DNA of 36,776 nucleotides from CAYUVF01 sp964448045. GTDB taxonomy: Bacteria > Bacteroidota > Rhodothermia > Rhodothermales > Salinibacteraceae. A model generated the notes under the pieces. That model saw only the letters and a list, made by a program, of their open reading frames with translations. It ran no database searches and was not told where the DNA came from. Below are positions 9,501-16,788 of the stretch, piece after piece. Both the position numbers and the translations under genes were made by a program. Positions within the stretch are counted from its first letter, which is position 1. Each line of letters starts with the position of its first letter. Location of the stretch: the NCBI GenBank assembly GCA_964448045.1, contig CAYUVF010000048.1, positions 1 to 36,776 of the forward strand, written 5' to 3'.

Positions 9501-10702
9501 AGCGCCTGATGCAGCTCCGCCCACGTGGACACGCGCATCCGAAAGCGAGCGGCGAGGTGGAGGGCGGCGGCGGCAAAGAGCGCCGCAGTAAGCCCCGTAA
9601 TCAGCAGATCGCCCGCCGAGCGCATCAGCCCGGTCCCGAACGTGGACGCGAGGTGCGTCGGATCGAAGAGGGGCGCGAGCGGGGCTTTGGAGGAGGCGGG
9701 CTGCCAGCGGGCCGGCACGTCGAGCGCGATGAGCAGGTACCGGACGCCCCACCAGGCGACGGCCCAGGCGAGCCACCGCCCCACAAGGCGCCGCATTGAG
9801 GGCCAGCGTAGCACGGACGTCTCGGGCGGCACCGCAGCGCAGTACCACGACCAAAGCCCGGCTACGCCCCACAGGAGCAACAGCGTCGCCCACAGCGCGA
9901 GCACATCATTGTAGCGGCGCGCCGTCTCCCGCACGAGACGGTCCACACTGGGCTGTTGCACGATAGCTCGCGCCAGCGGGCGGCCCTCGCTGGCCGTCAG
10001 GGTGCGCGCCGTCACATCGGCTTCCGAGGCGCGGCCGACCTCCCCGCCCAGTTCGACATCGAGCGGGTATCCGGTCTGCCGCGACCACGTCTCCGCCAGG
10101 CTGAAATCATCGATGTACTGATTCTTCACCGGCACGCGAAAACGGATGAGTTGCACCGCCCGCACGGCCCCGAGGCGCGCGCCCGTCTCGGGATCGATGG
10201 CCGGACACCACGCGGTGAGCGCCCAGCGCACGTCCTCGTCCGTCTGCACCATGACCTGACGATCGCCGGGCGGCGGGGTGTCCGGGATGGGCAGGTTCAC
10301 CCCGTTCCAGGCCAGCAGGTGGCCCGTCGCATCGACCACATCCACGCCCCGGCGCGCGGGCAGGGAGCGCTCATCGAGGCGACGCACGAGCGTTTCCTCG
10401 GCGCTGCGGCCCTCCGACGAGCCATGCTGGCGGCGCGCCAGACCTTGCACGACGGCAGGATCGGTCGCCCACGTGCAGGCGCGCTCCTGCACCGCCGCCG
10501 TCATGTCCTCAAAGGAAGTGGCCACCGTCGCCAGCACCTCATCGACAACCGCCGCCTGCTGATCGGCCCCGGCGTTGGCCACGCGGTCGGTGTGCCACGT
10601 TCGGAGCAGACCCGTCACCAGCACCGCAGCGAGGAGAACAGCCAGTCCGCCGCCATACAGCAGATGCCGGCGGTACCAGGAATGAGACGAATCAGCAGTC
10701 AT
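6563..10702 (-). CDS. Giant polytopic NtrY-like sensor histidine kinase
   Basis: This 1379-residue membrane kinase starts with a hydrophobic helix (about 15-33) and a periplasmic-type sensory stretch to about 260. A cluster of hydrophobic helices spans about 265-580, followed by a second extracytoplasmic region and more helices near 855-875, 915-935 and 1045-1080. The cytoplasmic core is orthodox: a HAMP linker (about 1075-1130), an H-box with phospho-acceptor His1152 in QVAHEIKNPLTP, an N-box around Asn1279 (NLIKNAIEA), a G1 box DNGSGI at 1315-1320 and a G2 box GTGLGLAIAK at 1339-1348. The catalytic half is NtrY-like, but canonical NtrY has far fewer membrane helices. No response regulator is encoded nearby, so its partner is unknown. 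It is 45 bp behind the DUF4783 gene and 93 bp before DUF432, so it may sense envelope or osmotic state. Confidence 0.9.
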   Translation of the reverse strand: MTADSSHSWYRRHLLYGGGLAVLLAAVLVTGLLRTWHTDRVANAGADQQAAVVDEVLATVATSFEDMTAAVQERACTWATDPAVVQGLARRQHGSSEGRSAEETLVRRLDERSLPARRGVDVVDATGHLLAWNGVNLPIPDTPPPGDRQVMVQTDEDVRWALTAWCPAIDPETGARLGAVRAVQLIRFRVPVKNQYIDDFSLAETWSRQTGYPLDVELGGEVGRASEADVTARTLTASEGRPLARAIVQQPSVDRLVRETARRYNDVLALWATLLLLWGVAGLWSWYCAAVPPETSVLRWPSMRRLVGRWLAWAVAWWGVRYLLIALDVPARWQPASSKAPLAPLFDPTHLASTFGTGLMRSAGDLLITGLTAALFAAAALHLAARFRMRVSTWAELHQALADGGQRASAARFAAVLGATAALGAGLTGTIAHLVQRAVIDSTLDFFARTGLLPDPLVLIVLCALLLVTVAGVLTLVAWTWIGMRLLQRYRPDGWTAGAEALAGALLLGIGAGAIYDLGAMHPVVATLLTLTVGGAVIAMASLGVMRQRRPLVAHFTLRSLLPAIFGVTILLYPLLYSGMDTQRRGRMVDAARSFDEGQNPQVQFALEQILRAARRDTTLRAALNGTATADQVERAATRLLRESLVASLTDYETSLMLIGPDGEPQVRYTATGARLQQSSFRPEDRRALERLRSAAATAPPSDPSVQQLAEVRPGGRAPYAGLVALPPPADTSGSGWVFVQSEPRSVLPTSGAPFPRIFLPEGMYSDVYAELSLAEFRGSRLLRNVGRDFSRTRLSAPARQALEGSASAWLREDVNGRTYLTYYGQRQAPTSPSIVAVRVPAVTTFDHLYYVLRLAVAGFAIGGPFYLIGIYLRYRRNLLPAPRIRFRDKVLDAFLAVGAVSVVAVGLVGMGVVTEETDHAVESLLQQNLERVEEALLFEARQGERPHQVARRIGIDSLAARVGIDLNLYEDGQLVATSRPRLVRDRLVEGRLPLPAYRALYHESERFVTTEERYGTLSYATGFRALVDAQGTPQIVLSSPTLPEQERIKEERARTLAYLFGALLLLLVIVMVTALVLARALTKPIARLREGLEAVGEGRFTRRLPVETRDEIGELVQTFNDMREQLAESRRQLAQQEREMAWREMARQVAHEIKNPLTPMKLSVQHLRRAFDRAVPAEGAGGDGAQPEPFAPLFKRITSTLIEQIDALARIANEFSSFARLPNRVPEPLDLNEVIREATSLMQEEADIAIELDLHPEPLVVEADQEELRRIYINLIKNAIEAIPPERTGRIEIATKLRPSQNGEEPQVRSTVADNGSGIPEELQDKIFQPNFSTKTSGTGLGLAIAKRSIEELGGAIGFETTEGAGTTFWIRLPQGEA

Positions 10703-10747
10703 GACGGAGTCAATCCTTCGCGCGAGGGACGCCCACAGCCCGCAAGA

Positions 10748-11173
10748 CTATTCGATGCGCACCTCTTCGAGCCACCACTGATCGCGGTAGCGCAGATGCA
10801 GATACACCTGCAGCGGACGGCGGGCCTGCGCATGCCAGTAGTGCCCCACAAGCAGATGGCTGGTAGAGGCACGCGAGACGGTGCGCACCTCAAACTGCTG
10901 CGGCGGATACTCCTTGAAGAAGTCGCGCAGCACGTACACCGCCTGCGCCTTGCTGTAAAAACTGCGCGCCCCGAAGAGACTCACCGCCAACCGATCGGGC
11001 GCGGGGTCGAGCAGGGCACGCGCATCGCCCTCGGCGAAGGCGCGGTGCAGGCGCCGCTGGACAAGCGAATCGGATGGGACGGACTGCGCCTGGAGCAGCG
11101 CCGGCGTGCCTGCGACTATCAGTCCGATGAGCGCCACGAGCAGTGCGCGCCCTTGATGCCGTCGTTGTTTCAT
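10748..11173 (-). CDS. Secreted DUF4783 (NTF2-like) protein
   Basis: This 141-residue protein has an N-terminal signal peptide: basic KQRRHQGR, then a hydrophobic stretch, then a likely cleavage after ALLQAQ. The mature part resembles the DUF4783 family of Bacteroidota, small NTF2-like alpha+beta proteins. Its VLRDFFKEYPPQQFEV and GHYWHAQARRPLQVYLHLRYRDQWWLEEVRIE segments fit that fold. The role is unknown. The ATG at 11173 is chosen; a GTG two codons upstream (11179) is possible. It appears to head the operon with the sensor kinase, DUF432 and MscS genes. This suggests a periplasmic accessory to the kinase, which is inference. Confidence 0.75.
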   Translation of the reverse strand: MKQRRHQGRALLVALIGLIVAGTPALLQAQSVPSDSLVQRRLHRAFAEGDARALLDPAPDRLAVSLFGARSFYSKAQAVYVLRDFFKEYPPQQFEVRTVSRASTSHLLVGHYWHAQARRPLQVYLHLRYRDQWWLEEVRIE

Positions 11174-11367
11174 GTGCACCGAGCCCCGTCGCGGCTCCCG
11201 ATCCGAGCATTATGATGACCGTACGGTAGAGCAAGAAACGAGCCGCTCGGAAATGGGATCCACACGGCACGATCAAACCCGACGGGTGTGCATGAAATCG
11301 GACAATGGTGTCTGCTTCGGCAGGACAGACGGCGCGTCCAGCCTTCCGCTCTCGCCCCAAACGCAGC

Positions 11368-11399
11368 GGGAGCCGACCCGGACTGCCGGATCGACTCCC
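11368..11399 (-). terminator. Strong hairpin downstream of the ferritin-like genes
   Basis: A 14-bp stem (GGGAGTCGATCCGG with CCGGGTCGGCTCCC on the minus strand, two G-U pairs) closes a four-base loop. It lies 47 bp after the stop of the ferritin-like gene that ends at 11447. The trailing sequence is GCTGCGTTT rather than a clean U-run, so intrinsic termination is likely but not certain. The remaining spacer 11174-11367 should hold the promoter of the DUF4783 operon; no clear promoter motif was seen. Confidence 0.5.
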
Positions 11400-11446
11400 A
11401 CCCACACCACGCTCCCGGTGCTCTTCCTCTTTAAGCCAACACCTCG

Positions 11447-12268
11447 TCAGGCCAAAAACGGCGCCGCAATGCCATCGGCCCCGGCGACCGCCTCGCGCGT
11501 GAGCGGCTCATCATACGCCGCAGAGGCCGCCCCGACCGAGTAGCTGCCCAGCGTGGTCTGGTCGACGCCCGCCTGGGTGATGCTTTCCTCCCCGGCGTAC
11601 ACGGCTTCGACGGGCGTGCCATCGGTGCCGTCGTCGCGCGTGATCCACGGCTTCACCGAGGCGCCCCGCTCGGCTCGCAGGCGCCGGACCTCCGCCGCAT
11701 GGCGCGCCTCAACCGAGTGGATCTGCAGCGCAGGCGTGAGGAGGTCGTTCCCCGCCAGAAAGCCGGCCTGCCCTTTGTAGGCGCGGACGCCCGTATCCTC
11801 GAACGCCTGCGACAACAAGAGGAAGGTGGCGTAGTCGCCGAACGGATCAAACGCACCGCCGGCCGTGAAGTCGAAGTCGCTGTCCTCCAAAGCCACCGGC
11901 GTCCCGCCGATATCCTCGATGGTACCCGCGAGCAGGGTAACATGGGCGCTCTCGTGGGCGCCGATCTGCCCGTAAATATCGCGCGCAGCGCCGGGAATAA
12001 GCGGATCGCCGCTCTCCAGCGTGGCGTCCAAGCCCTGCCGGTAGTACGCGTCCTCCAGGTATTCGAGGGTAAGCGCGTAATTGAGGATATCGACCGCACT
12101 CGGGGCGGATTGCGCAGCGGCCCGACGCGCAGCGGCACCCCAAAACGGCACCGACGCCAGCGCCGCTCCCAGCCCCACCTGGGCGAGCCGCTGGAGCGCA
12201 TCCCGGCGCGAGGTGATCGTGCCTTCAGCAGATGACGTCAGGAAATCGAGCACATTGATAGTATTCAT
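11447..12268 (-). CDS. Ferritin-like domain protein with Tat-type leader (2nd of pair)
   Basis: This 273-residue protein resembles the ferritin_2 (PF13668-type) four-helix family found in exported bacterial and desiccation-related proteins. A twin-arginine-like SRRDALQ motif precedes a hydrophobic segment and an RRAAAQ-type cleavage region, so export by Tat is likely. Candidate metal-ligand helices carry EYLEDAYY, HESAH and SVEARHAAEVRRL, which match the E..H patterns of ferritin-like carboxylate sites. Whether it binds iron or another metal is unknown. The start at 12268 (MNTINVLDF) is preferred over an in-frame one at 12316. It follows the similar gene at 12326-13042 after 57 bp. Confidence 0.8.
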   Translation of the reverse strand: MNTINVLDFLTSSAEGTITSRRDALQRLAQVGLGAALASVPFWGAAARRAAAQSAPSAVDILNYALTLEYLEDAYYRQGLDATLESGDPLIPGAARDIYGQIGAHESAHVTLLAGTIEDIGGTPVALEDSDFDFTAGGAFDPFGDYATFLLLSQAFEDTGVRAYKGQAGFLAGNDLLTPALQIHSVEARHAAEVRRLRAERGASVKPWITRDDGTDGTPVEAVYAGEESITQAGVDQTTLGSYSVGAASAAYDEPLTREAVAGADGIAAPFLA

Positions 12269-12325
12269 CAGATCGTCAGTCGGTAATTCAACAAATCGGG
12301 ATGGAGCAGAGCGCACCGGCGCCCA

Positions 12326-13042
12326 TCAGGCATTGATGATTCGGATGGGCGTCTGCACGAATCCGGTGCTGTCGACGGCAGCAAGAATCTCGGCGGGCGC
12401 ATCGGCGCGGTCGAGGCCAGTGGACGGATCGACCACGTCGTCGCCCGCGAAATCGGTCGAGCCCGGGTTGATGAGCGCCCGGACGGCGGCGGCGTGCCGC
12501 GCTTCGACCGAAACGATTTTGCCCGCCAGCGTGAGCAGGGTCGGATCGCTCAGGAAACGCCCGGCGCCGTTATAGGCAGCGACGCCCGTGTCCTCCAGCA
12601 CGCGGGCGATCCCCAGCACCTCGCTCCGGCTACTGAAATCGACGCTGCTGAAGTCCACCTCCAGGGCCGGAATAGCCGTTCCGCCCAGCTGCGGAATGGC
12701 CGCAGCGAGAAAGTCGCGGTGGATCCCCTCGTGATCCGCCAGATCTTGAAAATACACCCCTTCTACCGATCCGGCGTCGCCGTAGAAGTTGGCGGCGACC
12801 TCAGCGTAGAACGCGGCTTCGAGCTGCTCCAGCGCGTAGGCGTAGTTGAGCACGCCGAAATCGGTGCTGAAGTCGAGCACCACTTCATCCATCTCCTCCT
12901 CGGCCGGCATGCTGCCGTTGCTGTCGCATCCGGCGAGCAGGAGCGCGGCTGCGCCCGTAGCACCGCCCATTTGCTGCAAGAACTGACGGCGGTCGGGCGT
13001 GTCAGACGAGCGCGACGGGAGGGCATTCGATGATTCCTTCAT
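12326..13042 (-). CDS. Ferritin-like domain lipoprotein with Tat-type leader (1st of pair)
   Basis: This 238-residue protein is a divergent paralogue of its downstream neighbour. It has a DRRQFLQ twin-arginine-like motif followed by a hydrophobic stretch and the lipobox LLAGC, so it is probably a Tat-exported lipoprotein. Conserved helices include ALEQLEAAFYAEV, DHEGIHRDFLA, RVLEDTGVAAYNG and SVEARHAAAVRAL, the last two nearly shared with the neighbour. The start at 13042 (MKESSNALPS) fits a normal leader; an upstream start at 13093 would add 17 residues. The 220-bp spacer before it (13043-13262) should contain the promoter of the pair. No motif there is convincing. Confidence 0.8.
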   Translation of the reverse strand: MKESSNALPSRSSDTPDRRQFLQQMGGATGAAALLLAGCDSNGSMPAEEEMDEVVLDFSTDFGVLNYAYALEQLEAAFYAEVAANFYGDAGSVEGVYFQDLADHEGIHRDFLAAAIPQLGGTAIPALEVDFSSVDFSSRSEVLGIARVLEDTGVAAYNGAGRFLSDPTLLTLAGKIVSVEARHAAAVRALINPGSTDFAGDDVVDPSTGLDRADAPAEILAAVDSTGFVQTPIRIINA

Positions 13043-13262
13043 GGCTGCAATCCCTTGATGACGGTGAGCAAACGCGGACGTCGCATCCAGCAAACCGGGT
13101 GCGACGCATTGTGTGCATCAAGGGTAGGCGCCACGCCCCGCGGCGTACAGGCCAAAATATGTTCGTTTTTTGCCCACCTGCCCTGTTTCACGCGTCCTTC
13201 ACACGCAAAAATCGATATGACCGGGGCGCATCGTTCCAGAACAGCCGGTGAATGGACGCGAA

Positions 13263-15380
13263 TCAGTCACCGACCTCCTCACGCCAGAGAATCTCGGTGA
13301 CGGTGTCAACGCCGCGGCGTAGGTGTCGGCGGTACGTACTGAAGGGCAACTCCAAGAACTCGGCCGCCCGTTCCTGGGTCGGCTGCGGATCCAGATAGGT
13401 GGCGCGGAGGGCGCGGTAGTACTTCGACGTTTTGGGCGTGGCCTGCAGCGTCTCGGCCGCCGCGCGGAGATGCGAGCGCAGCGCCTCGATGCGCGCCTCG
13501 ACCTCGGCCTCGGGGCTCGTCTCCTCCAGGATGAACCGGGACCGCAGGAGCGGATTGCCATGCATTGCCTCGGGCCGGGCATACGCTTTGAGAGCGTCCT
13601 TCACGGCGTCGGCGAAGTCGGATTCGCTAAGTACCAGCATCGTCGCGCGCGACGGTGACGGCACCGACTCGGGCGATTGCAGGATAAGATCGCGCTCGGC
13701 TAAAAGCTCCAGCCATGCGACCGGCGGTACGGCGCGCCAGTCGTGCCCGAAGAGGCTATACGTCGTCTCTCCCACGGTGAAGTCGACGCCGTCGAGGCGG
13801 TTCATATCGGCGTAGGCGAAGATGAGCGCCCACTGGCGCGGCGCGGCACAGGGGATGAAGCTGTACGCCAGGCGGGGCGTCGTCAGGTACTGCTGAACGC
13901 GATAGGCGGAGATCAGGCTTTGCACCGGCGAGATGTCCTGATAGGCGGCGCGGCTCATCCAGAAGCGGTACAGAATCGCCCGCTCCCCCTCACGCAGCGG
14001 CGCCGTCTCGTCCAGATGCGCGCAGGCGGCCTCCACGGCAGGATCGGCGGCGCGCCCCTCGGCACCGATCGCCCGCAACTCCAGCGGGAAGATGAATCCC
14101 TCGGGCGTGCCATCCGCCCCGCGAAAGACCCGGACGTTCTCGCCCTGCCGCTTGCGCCAGTAGTCCAATCCCTCCGCCGCGGCGGTCCCCTCATGGCGCG
14201 CCACCATGTCGCGCAGCTGCGGCCAATCGTCCGGGGCGGGCGTGTCACGGACGACGGGCTCGGCATCGTCCCACTGCGCGCTGAGCTGCCGGAAGTACGG
14301 CCCCACGACGGGATTGTCGCGGTACAGGTAGAGGTAGTTCGTAAGCACACGCTCGGGCGCCCTGGCCGTCGCGCCCTGATCGCCTGTAGCCTGGCGAAGC
14401 TGCTCGGTGTAGTAACGGCGCCCGCGCTGCTGCAGGGCGTCGAAGGTGTCGCCATCACGCCAGCGTAGATCGGCCATGAGGGCTTGCCGGACGACCGCAT
14501 GCGGCACGAGCCCCTCGGCTCCGGCCTCGGTGAACGAGAGGCCGCGCAGCCACTCGAAGAGATCATCGACGTCTTCGCGATCGAGCACGTGGGCCAGGAG
14601 CGGCGCCGTCATGTGCCGCACCAGCGCGCACGCCTCCACGGCCCGGCGGTGCATCGGGGAGGGGACGCGTTCGAGAAAGCGGTCCAGCAGCGTCCCCACA
14701 AGGTCGGGCGACTCGATCGGGTCGATCGTCCAGTCGGGGTTCTGCTCGTACACGTCGGCGGCGAGCGAGAGGGCCAGCGGATGGCCGTGCGCAAACTGCA
14801 CGATGGCTGTGCGCTGCGCGTCGGTCACATCCCGTTTCGCCAGATAGGCCGCGCTCTCCTCCGCGCTCAGGTTGCGGAGCGCCCGCACCCGCATGATCGA
14901 CTGGATGCCCAGATCTGACCGCCACGCCGTCGGGGGCGGTTCGCGCCCGGAGAGCACGAGCAGCATCCGGTCGGGCAGGCCGGGGATGAAGGTAGTGCGG
15001 AGCCATCGCGTTAGTGGGCGGAGCGTCTCGAACGTGTCGATGGCGAGCACTACCGGTCCGCGTTCGGAGGCCGGCTGCAGCCCATCCGCCTCCCAGTCGA
15101 GTGCCGTTTCGCGCCGGAGCGCATCGAGGAACGCCGCCTCCGTGGGCTCCACCGTGCGCCCATCGAGCCGGTGTGAGGGGATGCCCTGCTCGTCGCAGTA
15201 GTAGCGCATCTCGCGCAGTAGCGCGGTCTTGCCGACGCCGCCGGGCCCGTGCACGTACAGCAGATGAAACGGCCATTCCGGCTCCTGCAGGACCGTCCGG
15301 ACAAGCGCCAGCTCACCTTCGCGCCCCACGAAGCGGTCGTGATGTGCAGCCCGAAGCCGGTGAGCAAGCGAGGAAGTCAT
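13263..15380 (-). CDS. P-loop NTPase with central GNAT-like segment and C-terminal HTH
   Basis: This 705-residue protein begins with an AAA/STAND-type ATPase: FVGREGEL, a Walker A GPGGVGKT at about 45-52, a Walker B-like VVLAIDTFE at about 110-118, and a helical continuation. A middle region (roughly 385-600) has the look of an acyltransferase-like alpha/beta fold, for example VRVFRGADGTPEGFIFPLEL. This assignment is tentative. The last ~45 residues (QERAAEFLELPFSTYRRHLRRG) form a helix-turn-helix like sigma region 4. The whole suggests an ATP-dependent signalling regulator. The start at 15380 (MTSSLAHRLRAAHHDRFVG) is preferred over 15437. No target gene is evident. Confidence 0.75.
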   Translation of the reverse strand: MTSSLAHRLRAAHHDRFVGREGELALVRTVLQEPEWPFHLLYVHGPGGVGKTALLREMRYYCDEQGIPSHRLDGRTVEPTEAAFLDALRRETALDWEADGLQPASERGPVVLAIDTFETLRPLTRWLRTTFIPGLPDRMLLVLSGREPPPTAWRSDLGIQSIMRVRALRNLSAEESAAYLAKRDVTDAQRTAIVQFAHGHPLALSLAADVYEQNPDWTIDPIESPDLVGTLLDRFLERVPSPMHRRAVEACALVRHMTAPLLAHVLDREDVDDLFEWLRGLSFTEAGAEGLVPHAVVRQALMADLRWRDGDTFDALQQRGRRYYTEQLRQATGDQGATARAPERVLTNYLYLYRDNPVVGPYFRQLSAQWDDAEPVVRDTPAPDDWPQLRDMVARHEGTAAAEGLDYWRKRQGENVRVFRGADGTPEGFIFPLELRAIGAEGRAADPAVEAACAHLDETAPLREGERAILYRFWMSRAAYQDISPVQSLISAYRVQQYLTTPRLAYSFIPCAAPRQWALIFAYADMNRLDGVDFTVGETTYSLFGHDWRAVPPVAWLELLAERDLILQSPESVPSPSRATMLVLSESDFADAVKDALKAYARPEAMHGNPLLRSRFILEETSPEAEVEARIEALRSHLRAAAETLQATPKTSKYYRALRATYLDPQPTQERAAEFLELPFSTYRRHLRRGVDTVTEILWREEVGD

Positions 15381-15485
15381 GAACACGGATCGGCGTGGAG
15401 GAGCGGCCAGCGAGGCGAGGCGGCGGGATTTCGTCAACGGCGAGCACGAGCTGATGTGCCGCCCGCGGCCGCTCGTCCGGATCGA

Positions 15486-16445
15486 TCAGACCAGCCGGTA
15501 CGGGATTTTTTCGTTGTCGCCGAAGACGGCCAAAATCGCCTCGGACGCCATCCGGCCCATTCGCGTGCGCGCCCCCACCGTGGCGCTGCCCAGATGCGGT
15601 GCGAGCAGCACCTGATCCAGCTCCCGCAGCCCCGGATGCACCGCGGGCTCGTCCTCGAAGACGTCGAGCGCAGCACCCGCGATTTCCCCGGCACGCAGCG
15701 CCTCGACCAGCGCGGCCTCGTCGATGACCGGACCGCGCGCCGTGTTGACCACGAGCGCCGCGGGCTTCATCCGCTTCAGCGCGGCGCCGTCAATCCAGTG
15801 ATGGCTGTCGTCGTTGAGCGGACAGTGCAGCGAGACGACGTCGCTGCGATCGAGCAGCTCGCCCTTCGACACGTACTGGGCATTCGTCTCGCGCTCGACG
15901 GTCGGATTGGCGCGGCTGCGGTTGTGGTAAACCACATCCATCCCGAAGCCGAGCGCCCGCCGCGCCACCGCCGCCCCAATGCGCCCGAGCCCCACGATAC
16001 CGATGGTTTTGCCCGCCAGCTCGGGGCCGAGGAGCAGCGTCGTCTCCCACCGCTCGAACCGGCCGTCGCGCACGTACTGGTCGGCGGCGCAGACGCGGCG
16101 GGCCAGCCCGAGGAGCAGCGCCCACGTGAAATCCGCGGTCGTGGCGGTAAGCGCGCCGGGCGTGTTCGTCACGATGAGGCCGCGTGCACGCGCCGCGTCG
16201 AGGTCGATGTTGTCGACGCCCACGCCGTACTGCGCGATGAGGCGCAGATGGTCGCAGGCGCCAATCACGCGCGCGGTCACCGGATCGGCCACCGTCGTCA
16301 TGAGCGCATCGGCGCCGGCGGCAATCTCAATCAGATAGTCCTCGCTCGGATCGCCGTCCGGCTCGTGCATCTCGACGGTGTGATCGGGCCGGAGCGGGGC
16401 GACCCCGTCGCCGAGAATCGTGCGGGTGACTGCAACATGGGCCAT
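15486..16445 (-). CDS. D-isomer-specific 2-hydroxyacid dehydrogenase
   Basis: This 319-residue NAD(P)-dependent cytosolic oxidoreductase interconverts a 2-keto acid and a D-2-hydroxy acid; glyoxylate/hydroxypyruvate reductase is the likeliest subgroup. The dinucleotide-binding motif GLGRIG is at 152-157. The catalytic triad is intact: Arg237 in NTARG, Glu266 in FEDEP and His284 in APHLGSAT. Length is normal. The start MAHVAVTRT at 16445 is chosen because upstream in-frame codons give an unconserved leader. It lies 105 bp upstream of the NTPase gene on the same strand, with no obvious functional link. Confidence 0.92.
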   Translation of the reverse strand: MAHVAVTRTILGDGVAPLRPDHTVEMHEPDGDPSEDYLIEIAAGADALMTTVADPVTARVIGACDHLRLIAQYGVGVDNIDLDAARARGLIVTNTPGALTATTADFTWALLLGLARRVCAADQYVRDGRFERWETTLLLGPELAGKTIGIVGLGRIGAAVARRALGFGMDVVYHNRSRANPTVERETNAQYVSKGELLDRSDVVSLHCPLNDDSHHWIDGAALKRMKPAALVVNTARGPVIDEAALVEALRAGEIAGAALDVFEDEPAVHPGLRELDQVLLAPHLGSATVGARTRMGRMASEAILAVFGDNEKIPYRLV

Positions 16446-16788
16446 TGGTGCGTGTGGGCGTTTGGGTGGGAGAGCGTGATGATGAGCAGGTGTTCTGGAT
16501 TTAGAGTCTCTAACAAAATCCAACCGAGCTTTCATCCCGACCCCCGATTACTGGCGTGATTTATCTGTGATCAGTCGCCTGCGGCTCGGGGCACTCCGCT
16601 CAATTCGGGATCTCCACATGTCGTTGGAAGCCGCCTGGGGAGATCTCCACAAGGGATGACCTTCCGGGCCCCTGAATCAAAGCCTGTGCTGAGCGAAGTC
16701 GAAGTGCTCAGGATGACAAATCGGATTTGTTAGGTGTTCTTAACTAACGCGCCCGACAATCGCAACGGACACGAAGGCGATGCGCCGA
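16446..16788. repeat. Gene-free spacer with dispersed-repeat sequences
   Basis: No gene is seen in this 343-bp spacer. It has a near-inverted pair, CTAACAAAATCC at 16510-16521 and GGATTTGTTAG at 16724-16734, enclosing repeat-like DNA. The word TGCTGAGCGAAGTCGAAGTG (about 16689-16708) recurs in variant form near 32400-32435 and 35410-35445. The stretch CAGTCGCCTGCGGCTCG near 16572 resembles one near 35500-35535 in inverse orientation. A 9-bp direct repeat, AGGTGTTCT, lies at 16488-16496 and 16733-16741. This may be another degraded miniature element, but its ends are not clear. Confidence 0.45.

Noticed and set aside
9956..11215. Plus-strand open frame of 419 codons opposite the kinase and DUF4783 genes
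   Set aside because: It spans two well-supported genes on the other strand and has no protein-like features.
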